This document shows, piece after piece, positions 1 through 8,330 of a stretch of DNA of 64,000 nt. Source of the DNA: VRUE01 sp044867645 (GTDB taxonomy: Bacteria > Actinomycetota > Thermoleophilia > Solirubrobacterales > 70-9). The DNA lies in NCBI GenBank assembly GCA_044867645.1, contig JBIOVI010000007.1, positions 6,905 through 70,904 on the forward strand, read 5' to 3'. A program made the position numbers and the translations under genes. Numbering within the stretch: position 1 is the stretch's first letter; every line of letters begins with the position of its first letter. Below the pieces are notes generated by a model, which was given only the letters and a program-made list of their open reading frames with translations, searched no databases and had not been told where the DNA came from.

Positions 1-790
1 TCCCACCCCGGCGCTCCAGCCCTCTCCCGCCCCGGAATCCAATCCAGCCCCTGGAACGAGCCCGACTTCGACTCCATCGACCGAACCCAGTCCGGCCCCG
101 GCGCCCGAATCGACCCCGACCCAGGCTCCCCTGCCCAGCGGCGTGCTCTTCCGCGGCAACTTCGACGTCGGCTTCAAAGGCTGGTACGTGCAGTCGCTGA
201 GCACGCGGGCCACGCTGTTTGGAACCGGCGCCTTCCAGGGTGCCCAGGCGGCCCGCTTCGAAGTTCGCCAGGGCGACGTCGAGCCAGACACCGGTTCGCA
301 GCGCTCCGAGGTCTCCGGACCCACCTTCGAGGAAGGCCAGGACCTCTACATCCGCGACGCGATCCGGGTTCCCTCCTCTAACTCCTACTCGGCGCCCTGG
401 CAGATCATCCAGCAGCTGCACGAGGAGAACTGGAGCGGCTCGCCTGGGATGGCGGTCTTCCTCGACAACAAACGGGCGCTGAAGCTCGGCGCCGGCGACG
501 GCTCGCCGACCTTCTGGCAGGGACCCTCGCTGCAGCCCGACCGCTGGTATGACCTCGTCTACCGGGTGAAGCTCGCCCAGGGCTCGAGCGCGGGCTTCGT
601 CGAAGTTTGGCTCGATGGCGTCCAGCAGGCCATGGCCAACGGCCAAACGCGGATCTACGGGCAGACGATCCAGACGACCGAAACCTACCTCAAGGCCGGC
701 ATCTACCGCTCCAAGTCGAGCACCGGCACCAGCGTCGTCGAACACGACGCGATCGTCGTCGGCACCAGTCTCGGGGCCGTAACAAACTGA
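1..790 (+). CDS. Secreted heparin-lyase-I-like polysaccharide lyase, 3' part
   Basis: The 5' end lies outside the window; the frame is open from base 2. The visible part begins with about 45 residues rich in Pro, Ser and Thr, a typical secreted-protein linker. About 215 residues follow that resemble the polysaccharide lyase / heparin lyase I family, a concanavalin-like jelly roll: SQRSEVSG near the start, WQIIQQLHEENW in the middle, and WYDLVYRVKL with FVEVWLDG in the second half. Proteins of this type bind or cleave acidic polysaccharides outside the cell. Its place at the edge of an exopolysaccharide locus fits a role in trimming or releasing the polymer. Catalytic residues were not verified, so it could be a non-catalytic carbohydrate-binding relative. 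Confidence 0.7.
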   Translation, partial: PTPALQPSPAPESNPAPGTSPTSTPSTEPSPAPAPESTPTQAPLPSGVLFRGNFDVGFKGWYVQSLSTRATLFGTGAFQGAQAARFEVRQGDVEPDTGSQRSEVSGPTFEEGQDLYIRDAIRVPSSNSYSAPWQIIQQLHEENWSGSPGMAVFLDNKRALKLGAGDGSPTFWQGPSLQPDRWYDLVYRVKLAQGSSAGFVEVWLDGVQQAMANGQTRIYGQTIQTTETYLKAGIYRSKSSTGTSVVEHDAIVVGTSLGAVTN

Positions 791-1237
791 CCGGTACCAG
801 CTCGGCTCGGGTCCTCTACCGGCGAGGTTGCTTGCCCAAACCCGGCGGAAGGTCTACCCGAAAAGCCGATCGCACGGTACAGTGATCTCGGTTGGGCGCA
901 ACCTCAACCGGGCGGAAGCGTTAATACCGAAGAGACGTGTACGCCCCAGACCCCAATCTCGTCGCGTCGCGGCCATCGAAGCCTTGAACGCAGTCCAAAG
1001 GAGGCTCATCCGCAGGCGCGCGAGAGCGAGGGAGTCGAATATTCGTCCGATAAGCCGCGCTGGGGACGGCTATTGCAAAGTCTGCTGCCAACCTCATGGG
1101 TGACGGTTTATGGCCGAAATGTTTACCCGATGGAGATCCACCTCGTTTATGACTATGTTCTGAGCGAGAGCGCTGGAAATAAAACATAGTTTTTCTTGCA
1201 TAACTCACATTTTTTTCTGACACCCCCCAGAACCCCA
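791..1237. other. 447-bp intergenic region, no gene recognised
   Basis: Short open frames exist here on both strands but none has a recognisable protein or ribosome site. The last 100 bases are clearly AT-richer than the surroundings and carry an inverted repeat listed separately. The region probably holds the promoter and leader of the downstream polysaccharide genes. I looked for a c-di-GMP or c-di-AMP riboswitch and did not find a convincing consensus. Confidence 0.5.
1152..1190 (+). promoter_or_regulatory. Inverted repeat with T-run in polysaccharide-operon leader
   Basis: ACTATGTT (1152-1159) and AACATAGT (1183-1190) form a perfect 8-bp inverted repeat. Between them AGCG and CGCT can pair around an AGAG loop, and a run of five T follows the second arm. 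It could be an attenuator-like hairpin in the leader RNA, or a dyad for a DNA-binding regulator. No experimental support can be read from the sequence. Confidence 0.35.
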
Positions 1238-2710
1238 ATGGAGAGCACGACCGCTACGCAGAGCAGACGGCACCAGGCCGTCTCCCTGCCGAGAAAACCA
1301 CCCCTCAACTCGGAGGGGCGCGAAGCAAAACGGAGGGGCGCCGTGCTCGCGCGAATGCTCTACGTCGGAGACTCTCTCGCCGCGGTCCTGGCGGCGACGC
1401 TCGCGGTCTTCACGCTTGGCGGCGTCGACCCGGTGGCGCAGCTCGCTTACGTCGTCTTCTGTGGAGCGATCTGGCCCCTAGCCGCCTTCAGCATCGGCCT
1501 TTATCGCGGCGATCAGCTGGCGGCCTGGGCTTCCGCCGTCTCTGAGGTTCCCCGCGCCGTCGTCGCCCTGCTGCTGATCACCTGGTCGCTGTTCGGGGTC
1601 GCCTCGTTGCTCCAGCTCGATCACGGGGTGGCGCTCACCTTCGTCACTGTCGCCGCTATCGCGATCTTCGCCGCGCTCGCCCGCACGAGCGTGCGGGCCG
1701 GCCTGCACCGAACTCCGGAGCTACGCCAGCGAACCCTGATCCTCGGCTCGGGTGTCGTCGCCGGACAGGTCGTGGACAAGCTGAAGGCGAACGCGCAGTT
1801 CGGCCTCGTCCCGGTGGGAATCGTCGACGACGACGTCCACGACGTCGGCACTCCGGACCTGCCCTTGCTGGGACGCTTCGACGACCTCGAGTCGATCATC
1901 GAGTCGTCTGAAGTGGATCGCGTGATCATCGCCTTCTCGCGCGCCAGCCACGAGCAGCTGCTCGAGTCGATCCGGGCCTGCCGCGATGCCGGCGTGGTGA
2001 TCGACATCGTCCCCCGGCTCTTCGAGTTTCTCGACGGCGTGCGATCGCTCGACCAGGTCGGTGGGCTGCCGCTGCTCTCGATCGGCACCGCCCACCTGAC
2101 TTCGGTCTCGATGACCGCCAAGCGCACCCTGGACGTGGTCGGGTCGCTACTGGCGATACTCGTGCTCTCGCCGCTGATGATCGCGACCGCGATCGCGATC
2201 AAGCTCGAGTCGAGCGGTCCAGTCTTCTTCCGCCAGCCCCGGGCCGGTCGCCGTCGCTCGAGCTTCAAGCTGATCAAGTTCCGCTCGATGTACAGCGACG
2301 CGGAGCAGCGCAAGCAGGAGCTGGACAACCTCAACGAAGCCGACGACGGCGTCATGTTCAAGATCCGAGAGGACCCCCGCGTAACGCGGGTCGGCCGCGC
2401 CCTGCGCCGCTTCTCCCTCGACGAGCTGCCCCAGCTGTTCAATGTGCTGAAGGGCGAGATGAGCCTGGTCGGTCCGCGACCCCTGATCTTCCCCGAGACC
2501 GCGGCGCTGGACGAGCACTGGCACCTGCGCCGGCTCGAGCTTCGGCCTGGCCTGACCGGGCCATGGCAGGTGTACGGGCGCTCGCAGAGCCCGTTCCAGG
2601 AGATGGTCCGCTTCGACTACCAGTACGTGGCAGGCTGGTCGCTTGCGCGCGATATCGAGATCCTGCTCGAGACCGTCCCCGCGGTGCTTTCGGGCAGAGG
2701 CGCGTACTGA
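1238..2710 (+). CDS. Polyprenyl-phosphate glycosylphosphotransferase (WcaJ/CpsE type)
   Basis: Membrane enzyme that probably starts repeat-unit synthesis by moving a sugar-1-phosphate from a UDP-sugar to undecaprenyl phosphate. At 490 residues it has the long form: N-terminal membrane helices, a nucleotide-binding-like middle domain (RTLILGSGVVAGQVVDKL), then the bacterial sugar transferase domain. The latter shows KRTLDVVGSLLAI with a membrane helix, FKLIKFRSMY, SLDELPQLFNVLKGEMSLVG with PRP, and RPGLTGPWQVYGRS. ATG 1238 is chosen; the frame extends to a TTG at 1196, and GTG 1343 is possible. It leads into a BY-kinase gene and a WecG-type transferase. A second, short enzyme of the same function lies at 59121. 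Substrate is not predictable. Confidence 0.88.
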   Translation: MESTTATQSRRHQAVSLPRKPPLNSEGREAKRRGAVLARMLYVGDSLAAVLAATLAVFTLGGVDPVAQLAYVVFCGAIWPLAAFSIGLYRGDQLAAWASAVSEVPRAVVALLLITWSLFGVASLLQLDHGVALTFVTVAAIAIFAALARTSVRAGLHRTPELRQRTLILGSGVVAGQVVDKLKANAQFGLVPVGIVDDDVHDVGTPDLPLLGRFDDLESIIESSEVDRVIIAFSRASHEQLLESIRACRDAGVVIDIVPRLFEFLDGVRSLDQVGGLPLLSIGTAHLTSVSMTAKRTLDVVGSLLAILVLSPLMIATAIAIKLESSGPVFFRQPRAGRRRSSFKLIKFRSMYSDAEQRKQELDNLNEADDGVMFKIREDPRVTRVGRALRRFSLDELPQLFNVLKGEMSLVGPRPLIFPETAALDEHWHLRRLELRPGLTGPWQVYGRSQSPFQEMVRFDYQYVAGWSLARDIEILLETVPAVLSGRGAY

Positions 2711-2777
2711 CAGCGCGCCTGCATCGGTTCCGTCCTCCCTTCGTACAATTATCCAACTCCCCTAGGTTCCTACGAGC

Positions 2778-4379
2778 TTGCAAGCTTCCGACACCCATCA
2801 TGAGCGCCCCGTCGTCGAGCGGGTGCTGGCGATCGTCCGTCGCAATCTCCTTCTTCTGGTGATCTGCCTGGTCACGGTTCCCGCCGTGGCGCTCGGCTAC
2901 TCACTGCTGCAGACGAAGGAGTACACGGCCTCGGCCTCGCTGCTGTTCGGCACGCAGAGCCTCGAAGCGAGGCTCTTGGGTGTCGAATCGAACACCGACC
3001 CGCAGCGGGAAGCGGCGACCAACGTCAAACTCGTCTCTGTCGATCAGGTATCGGTTCGGACCGCGCGCGCCCTCGATCTGCCCGAGGTGACGCCCAGCGA
3101 CGTGCGCGAAGCGATTTCAGTCAATCCGGAAGGCGAATCGGAACTGATCGCGATCGAGGCGACGGATGAGAGCCCGCAGCTGGCGACCACGCTCGCCAAC
3201 ACGTTCGCGCGCCAGTACATCGCCTTCAGCGAGGAGGAGGAAAAGGCGAAGATCGAACAGGCCAAGTCGGTGGTCGAATCCAGGTACGAAGAACTGCGGC
3301 CGTTCGAACAGGAAGGCAGCGCGGGACAGGTGTTGAACCGGCGCGCACGACAGCTCGAAGCACTGGCGGCCCTACAGACCGGCAAAGCGGAACTTGCGCA
3401 GCCCGCCACCGTGCCCTCTTCCCCCTCTTCGCCCCGCACGACGCGCAACGTGGCGCTCGGCATCCTGCTCGGGCTCCTGCTCGGCATCGGGCTCGCGGTC
3501 GTGCGCGAGCAGTTCGATCGCCGCCTCAGGGACCTCGAGGACGTCGAAGACATACTGCGCCTCCCGGTGCTCGGCACGATCCCCCGCAGTCGGGCGATCT
3601 CCGATCGTGGCGCGGGAGCCGAATTGACCCCCACTGGGTCCGAGGGGGAGGCATTCCGCATGCTTCGTGCCAGCCTCCACTACTTCAACGTCGACCGCAC
3701 GGTGACCTCGATCCTGGTCACCTCTGCGGCGGCCCAGGACGGTAAGACCACCGTCGCCTGGAACCTCGCCCTGGCCGAGGCTCGGGCGGGGACCAGGATC
3801 TTGTATATCGAGGCGGATCTGCGGCGACCCTCGCTTGCCAGCTCCCTTGGCATCAACGACGACGACGGCCTCAGCCTGGTGCTTGCCGGGGTCAGCCAGC
3901 CCACCGGCGCGATTAAGACCATTAAGGGCGTCGACGTGCTCACGGCGGGGCCCCTACCTCCCAATCCAGCGGAGCTGATCGAGTCGAAACGGATGAGCGA
4001 GCTGCTGAAATGGGCGGAGAAAGAGTACGACCGCGTCGTCGTCGACACGCCCCCCTCGGCGGTCGTCGCGGACGCGGTGCCGCTCTTCAACCTGATCGGT
4101 GGCATCGCTGTGGTCGTGCGACTGCAGGAGAGCCCTCGCGAGCCACTCGAACAACTCAAAGACCAGCTCGTGAACACCAATGCGCCAGTGCTCGGCATCG
4201 TCGTCAACGGGGTCGAGGGCCCCGCCGACAGCAGCTACTACCGAGGCCAGACGGCAACCGGTCCGTTCGCCACGAATAAGCCCGCGCAGCAGGAAATGGG
4301 AACGCAAGAGCCGTCGCCCCCCGCGGACGAGCAAGGCAACAGCGCCGCGATGGCGCCCAGCCGCCAGACCTCATCCTGA
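2778..4379 (+). CDS. Wzz-type chain-length regulator fused to BY-kinase domain
   Basis: Polysaccharide co-polymerase of 533 residues that should control chain length and export. Layout: membrane helix near residues 23-42, an extracytoplasmic Wzz region with a Glu/Lys-rich helix (about 150-205), a second helix near 224-242, then a cytoplasmic ATPase. Walker A is AAQDGKTT (Lys323), Walker A' is IEADLRRP, where Glu replaces the usual Asp of IDADLRRP, and Walker B is VVVDTPPS (about 420-427). The tail has only one Tyr pair (487-488) rather than a long Tyr cluster, so autophosphorylation may be limited. The start is TTG 2778; GTG 2821 would also keep the first helix. WecG follows after 10 nt. Confidence 0.88.
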   Translation: MQASDTHHERPVVERVLAIVRRNLLLLVICLVTVPAVALGYSLLQTKEYTASASLLFGTQSLEARLLGVESNTDPQREAATNVKLVSVDQVSVRTARALDLPEVTPSDVREAISVNPEGESELIAIEATDESPQLATTLANTFARQYIAFSEEEEKAKIEQAKSVVESRYEELRPFEQEGSAGQVLNRRARQLEALAALQTGKAELAQPATVPSSPSSPRTTRNVALGILLGLLLGIGLAVVREQFDRRLRDLEDVEDILRLPVLGTIPRSRAISDRGAGAELTPTGSEGEAFRMLRASLHYFNVDRTVTSILVTSAAAQDGKTTVAWNLALAEARAGTRILYIEADLRRPSLASSLGINDDDGLSLVLAGVSQPTGAIKTIKGVDVLTAGPLPPNPAELIESKRMSELLKWAEKEYDRVVVDTPPSAVVADAVPLFNLIGGIAVVVRLQESPREPLEQLKDQLVNTNAPVLGIVVNGVEGPADSSYYRGQTATGPFATNKPAQQEMGTQEPSPPADEQGNSAAMAPSRQTSS

Positions 4380-4389
4380 GTCTGCAGCG

Positions 4390-5232
4390 ATGAGCCACGG
4401 CGACGACCGGCGCGCCGCGACCCGGCTTGAAGTGCTCGGCTGCCCGCTGGACGTCGTCAATATGGACGAAGCCGTCGCGCGCTGCGAGCAGGCGATCGCG
4501 TCGCGTCGCTACCTGCAGCACATGAGCGTCAACGCGGCAAAGCTCGTCGCGCTTCGCGACGACCCCGAGATGCGGACGATGATCGCCCGATGCGGGCTGA
4601 TCACGGCCGACGGCCAGAGCGTCGTCTGGGCGGCGCGGCTGCTTGGCGCAAAGCTGCCCGAAAGGGTCGCCGGCATCGACTTGATGACCCGGCTGCTCGC
4701 GGCCGCCGACGCAAACGGCCATAGCGTCTACGTGCTGGGGGCGCACCGCGACGTGCTCGACACCGCCCTGGAACGGTTGCGTGAGCGCTATCCGCACCTG
4801 AAGGTGGCGGGCAGCCGGGACGGCTATTACGCGGACGACAAAGCCGACGACGTCTGCGAGGAGATCCGCGCATCCGGAGCGGACATCCTCTTCGTCGCGA
4901 TGAGCTCCCCCCGCAAGGAGTACTTCCTCGGCGAGCGCGGTTCCTCGCTCGGCGTGCCCTTCACGATGGGCGTGGGCGGCTCGATCGACGTGATCGCCGG
5001 CCTGACCCGGCGGGCACCCCGCGCGCTGCAGCGCGCGGGGCTCGAGTGGGCCTACCGCCTCGCGCAGGAGCCCCGCCGGCTCGCCCGCCGCTACTTCACC
5101 ACCAACGCCCGCTTTGCCTGGATGGTGCTGCGGGCTTTCGTCACTCGGCGTGGGAGTGCGGTCGTTTCCCCAGCGCCCGGCGAACCATCGGCCGCAGTGG
5201 CGAGAACAGAGCCGAGCGGCCCGCCCCGCTGA
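4390..5232 (+). CDS. WecG/TagA/CpsF family glycosyltransferase
   Basis: A 280-residue enzyme likely to add a sugar (often N-acetylmannosamine or its uronic acid in this family) to a lipid-linked acceptor. Family features are SVNAAKLVALRDDP, the acidic TADGQSVVWAARLLG loop, LPERVAGIDLM, VAMSSPRKEYFL, VGVGGSIDVIAG and the C-terminal RAPRALQRAGLEWAYRLAQE block. ATG 4390 is used because upstream residues in the frame do not resemble the family. The last ~40 residues go beyond the family core and overlap by 92 bp the 3' end of the converging deacetylase gene. It forms an operon with the BY-kinase. Confidence 0.9.
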   Translation: MSHGDDRRAATRLEVLGCPLDVVNMDEAVARCEQAIASRRYLQHMSVNAAKLVALRDDPEMRTMIARCGLITADGQSVVWAARLLGAKLPERVAGIDLMTRLLAAADANGHSVYVLGAHRDVLDTALERLRERYPHLKVAGSRDGYYADDKADDVCEEIRASGADILFVAMSSPRKEYFLGERGSSLGVPFTMGVGGSIDVIAGLTRRAPRALQRAGLEWAYRLAQEPRRLARRYFTTNARFAWMVLRAFVTRRGSAVVSPAPGEPSAAVARTEPSGPPR

Positions 5233-5998
5233 GCTTCGCCCGGAAGCGCAAGGGGGTGTCGCGGTCGTCGATCGTCACCCGGGGAATCGACATTCGCGTC
5301 GCCCCGGCCTGCTCGCCGAACGGCAGGGTGAACGCGAAGGAGTAGCCGGCCGCCGTGGCGGCCGCCGCGACGCGGTCGTCCCAGGCACCGAACGGGTAGG
5401 CCAGGATCTCGCAGCAGCCGAGCCGCGCCTCTACCGCTCGCCGCGAGTCGAGCAGCTCCTGTGCCAGCGCCTCGTCGGAGAGATCCGGGAGGCGCGCGTG
5501 GGACATCGTGTGGCTGCCCACCTCCCAACCCGCCTCGACCAGCGCCTCCAGCATCGACCAGTCCATCGACCGCATCAGCCGTGGGCGGCGCTTCGCCTCG
5601 CCGGCCACCGCCGGCCAGTCGAGCGACGCGCCGGAATCGAGGTGACCGGGCAGGACGAAGACCATTCCAGTCAACGCCCGCTCCGACATCAGCGGCAGCG
5701 CGGTCGTCGCGGTGTCGGCGAAGCCGTCGTCGAAGGTGAGGAAAGCGTGGCGCCCCCGCGGGCGCTCACCGGAGACGATGCGCTGCAGGGTGGCACGAGT
5801 GCCGCTGCGAAAACCGGCGCCGACGAGCAGGTCGAGCTGGCGCTCGAAGGTGGCGGGGGTAAGCGAGAGGTAGGGCGGGCCGTCGTCGGTGACGGAGTGG
5901 TATCCGAGGAAGACGCAGCTCCGCGAGCGGCCGCGCAGCGGCGAGCGGCGCGGGACCTGCGCCAGGCCATCGGCCCGCGACGCCCGTCCCGAGCTCAT
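5141..5998 (-). CDS. Polysaccharide deacetylase (NodB domain)
   Basis: A 285-residue carbohydrate esterase-4 type protein that probably removes N- or O-acetyl groups from a glycan. Visible motifs are the metal-binding LTFDDGFAD, the SHTMSH His pair, and YPFGAWD. No signal peptide is obvious. Its ATG overlaps the upstream glycosyltransferase stop as ATGA, so translation is probably coupled. It is the last gene of a four-gene minus-strand operon (9553-5141). The C-terminal tail overlaps the opposite wecG-like gene by 92 bp and no terminator fits between them. Confidence 0.85.
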   Translation of the reverse strand: MSSGRASRADGLAQVPRRSPLRGRSRSCVFLGYHSVTDDGPPYLSLTPATFERQLDLLVGAGFRSGTRATLQRIVSGERPRGRHAFLTFDDGFADTATTALPLMSERALTGMVFVLPGHLDSGASLDWPAVAGEAKRRPRLMRSMDWSMLEALVEAGWEVGSHTMSHARLPDLSDEALAQELLDSRRAVEARLGCCEILAYPFGAWDDRVAAAATAAGYSFAFTLPFGEQAGATRMSIPRVTIDDRDTPLRFRAKLSGAGRSALFSPLRPMVRRALGKRPHSHAE

Positions 5999-7062
5999 CC
6001 GACCAGCTCCCGGTAGAGGGCGTCGAGGCGACCGCATACCTCCTCCTCGTTGAGCGAGAGAGCCCGCTTGCGCGCGGCGCGGCCCAGCCGTTGCCGCGCC
6101 TCGGGATCGCGCATCAGTTGCGCGATCGCCTCCGCCAGCGCCTTGGGCTCCCCTGGCGGGACGATCCTCGCCTCGACACCGTCGCTGACGACGTCCGGTA
6201 CCCCGCCGACCCGGGTCGCAACGATCGCCCTGCCCCAGGCCATCGCCTCGAGCAGGGCAACCGGCAGTCCCTCCGACAGCGAAGGCAACACGAACAGCCC
6301 ACAGCGCTCGAACGCTTCCCCTTTCGACTCCCGATCGAGCCAGCCCGCCCAGCGGATGTTCGGCATGGCGGCCAGCTTGTCGCGCAGAGCCTGCGGGGGT
6401 TCCCCGGGGCCACCCAGCTCGAAGACCGCCTCGCCGAGATCTTCCGCGCAGAGCTCGGTCGCGGCGACCATCTGCTCGCCGCCCTTGACCGGATTTTCGA
6501 AGCCGCCGATGAAGAGGACGTGCGGTTCCTCCGCGACGGCACCCGCGAGACGCGCGGGCACCGACGGCGCCGCGTTGGGGATGACCCCGATTCCCTCGAC
6601 CCCGAAGCAGCGTTCGATCGTGCGGGCGCTCTCGGCGGAGACGGCGAGGACGCGGTTCGCGGCACTCAGGCCACGGCGAACGAAGGATCGGCGGGCGGGC
6701 CCGAGCCGCGCGGCGAACTCCTCGGCGTCCCCCGGCCCGCCGTGGATCTGGACCACGACCGGGCGGCGCAGCAGCCTGGCCACGAAGACGCAGACCGACT
6801 TGCGGTAGAGGCTGCCCCGCACCGCGCTGTGGACGTGGACCACTCGCTTGCCCGGCCGCAAGCACCAGGCGGTCAGCGAGACGAGCCCACGGCAGAAGAC
6901 CCAGAGCCGCGACGCCGGCTGGAAGCCGCCCCAGGTCACGATCGGGTCGAGCCGGTAGCGCTCGGCCAGCGAGGAGTCGAGCAGGTCGCGCATCACCGCC
7001 GCCATCCCGCCCTTCCCGGCCGGATCCGGCCCGACCTGCGCAACCCGAATCTCGACGCTCAC
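5995..7062 (-). CDS. Glycosyltransferase, GT4 family
   Basis: A 355-residue retaining GT-B glycosyltransferase using a nucleotide sugar in the cytoplasm. The N-terminal glycine-rich loop (VGPDPAGKGGMAAVM) and the C-terminal donor site (HVLFIGGFENPVKGGEQM, then LPSLSEGLPVALLEAMAWG with the EX7E motif) are typical. The start is GTG 7062, which overlaps the stop of the Wzy-like gene as GTGA; the deacetylase is coupled to its own stop. Donor and acceptor cannot be predicted. Confidence 0.88.
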   Translation of the reverse strand: MSVEIRVAQVGPDPAGKGGMAAVMRDLLDSSLAERYRLDPIVTWGGFQPASRLWVFCRGLVSLTAWCLRPGKRVVHVHSAVRGSLYRKSVCVFVARLLRRPVVVQIHGGPGDAEEFAARLGPARRSFVRRGLSAANRVLAVSAESARTIERCFGVEGIGVIPNAAPSVPARLAGAVAEEPHVLFIGGFENPVKGGEQMVAATELCAEDLGEAVFELGGPGEPPQALRDKLAAMPNIRWAGWLDRESKGEAFERCGLFVLPSLSEGLPVALLEAMAWGRAIVATRVGGVPDVVSDGVEARIVPPGEPKALAEAIAQLMRDPEARQRLGRAARKRALSLNEEEVCGRLDALYRELVG

Positions 7063-8330
7063 TGCGCCGGCTGCGGCGGGGACTCTGGCGGCGGCCGACA
7101 GGCCGCCGCGAAGGCGAGCCCCAGCGCCGTCGGAGCCACGTACTCGATCGAGCCGTTGACGATCGCGTAGACGAGCAGCGGAACCAGAACGATGTTCTCG
7201 AGCGGAGACCTGAGCAGGGCGAGCCAGAGCAGCGCCCACAGCGCGAACCCGACGACGCCGAGCTGCACGCCGACCTCGATCAGGTCCGAGTGGCCGATGA
7301 AGACCTTGCCGAGGTCGTGCAGCTCCTGCTCTTCCACCGACCGCAGCCCGGTGCCGAACAACCACTCCGGCGGCCCGGCGTTCCACCACGGCGTGAAGGC
7401 AGCCTGCCAGATCTCCCCGCGCCCGGAGCCGATCGAGGAAAGCGAGGTCTCCTGCGTCGACTCCTGGTTGAAGCGGTTTTTGACCACCTGGATCCCGCCA
7501 CTTGCCAGGGCGACGAGAAGGATCGTCAGGACGGTTGCCAAGGCGCGCCGGCTGAGCCGCGAGCGCAGCACGAACATCAGCACCACGACCAGCAGAGCGA
7601 GTAAAGCGGAGCGAACGCCAGTCAGCAGCGCCGGTACCGCCCCGAGGGCGAAGAACGAGGCCTGGTAGAGGATCTTACGGCTCGAGACGAGGCCCGCTGC
7701 GGCGATGACGACGAAGGTCAGCGCCATCTCGTGGAGGATCCCGCGACCGTAGCCGAGTTTCTCGCCGACGTCGTACTTGGTCCCGGTCTGCCCCAGCCCG
7801 GCGCTGACGATCCCGAGGTGGACAACCATCGCCGCCATGCAGCTGGCCAGCACGAGATTGCGGGCCCGCGGCAGCTGCTCCTGACCGCGCTCGCTCAGCA
7901 CCGCCAGGCAGATAGCCGGGAAGATCAGGAACTTGGCGAACTGGATGAACTGGTCCGACTCGGTCGCGAAGACGATGTTGGCGCAGAGGACGACGATGAA
8001 CAGCACGGCGGTGACGGGGCCGAGGAGCTGGCGGTAGCGCAACGGCATCGCCAGCCAGAGCATCGCGGCTGCCGCCGCCGCGGCGACAAAGGTCTTGAGC
8101 AGAGACGGCATCAGGCCGTCGAAGATGACCAGCCAGGGCAGCGCGGCGAGCGTCACCTCGACGATGCCGAGGCGGGTGAGGCGGATCGCCACCGCCGCGG
8201 CGCAGATCGTCGCCACCAAGCCGACCCCGGCCAGGGGTGCCCTCACCACCAACCCTCCAGCGAGCACGGCCGCGCAGGCGGCGAGCACGTAGACGAGGTC
8301 CACGCGAGGCGGGTTCAACCGTGCGATCAC
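7059..8330 (-). CDS. O-antigen ligase/polymerase (Wzy/WaaL-like) membrane protein
   Basis: A 423-residue hydrophobic protein with about ten membrane helices. The large periplasmic loop contains GSGRGEIWQAAF, LFGTGLRS and a conserved-looking FIGHSDLIEVGVQLG, which resembles the Wzy_C region with its His. It likely polymerises lipid-linked repeat units or transfers finished chains outside the membrane. It starts at GTG 8330, overlapping the upstream gene as GTGA. A second Wzy-like gene lies at 35321-36709. Confidence 0.83.
   Translation of the reverse strand: MIARLNPPRVDLVYVLAACAAVLAGGLVVRAPLAGVGLVATICAAAVAIRLTRLGIVEVTLAALPWLVIFDGLMPSLLKTFVAAAAAAAMLWLAMPLRYRQLLGPVTAVLFIVVLCANIVFATESDQFIQFAKFLIFPAICLAVLSERGQEQLPRARNLVLASCMAAMVVHLGIVSAGLGQTGTKYDVGEKLGYGRGILHEMALTFVVIAAAGLVSSRKILYQASFFALGAVPALLTGVRSALLALLVVVLMFVLRSRLSRRALATVLTILLVALASGGIQVVKNRFNQESTQETSLSSIGSGRGEIWQAAFTPWWNAGPPEWLFGTGLRSVEEQELHDLGKVFIGHSDLIEVGVQLGVVGFALWALLWLALLRSPLENIVLVPLLVYAIVNGSIEYVAPTALGLAFAAACRPPPESPPQPAQ

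Noticed and set aside
828..1103. Short plus-strand open frame of 91 codons in the left intergenic region
   Set aside because: Arg-rich, no ribosome site, no family resemblance, overlapped by an equally weak minus-strand frame.
791..1237. Possible c-di-GMP or c-di-AMP riboswitch upstream of the sugar transferase
   Set aside because: Only short chance matches such as ACCCGATGG; the conserved core and paired arms are absent.
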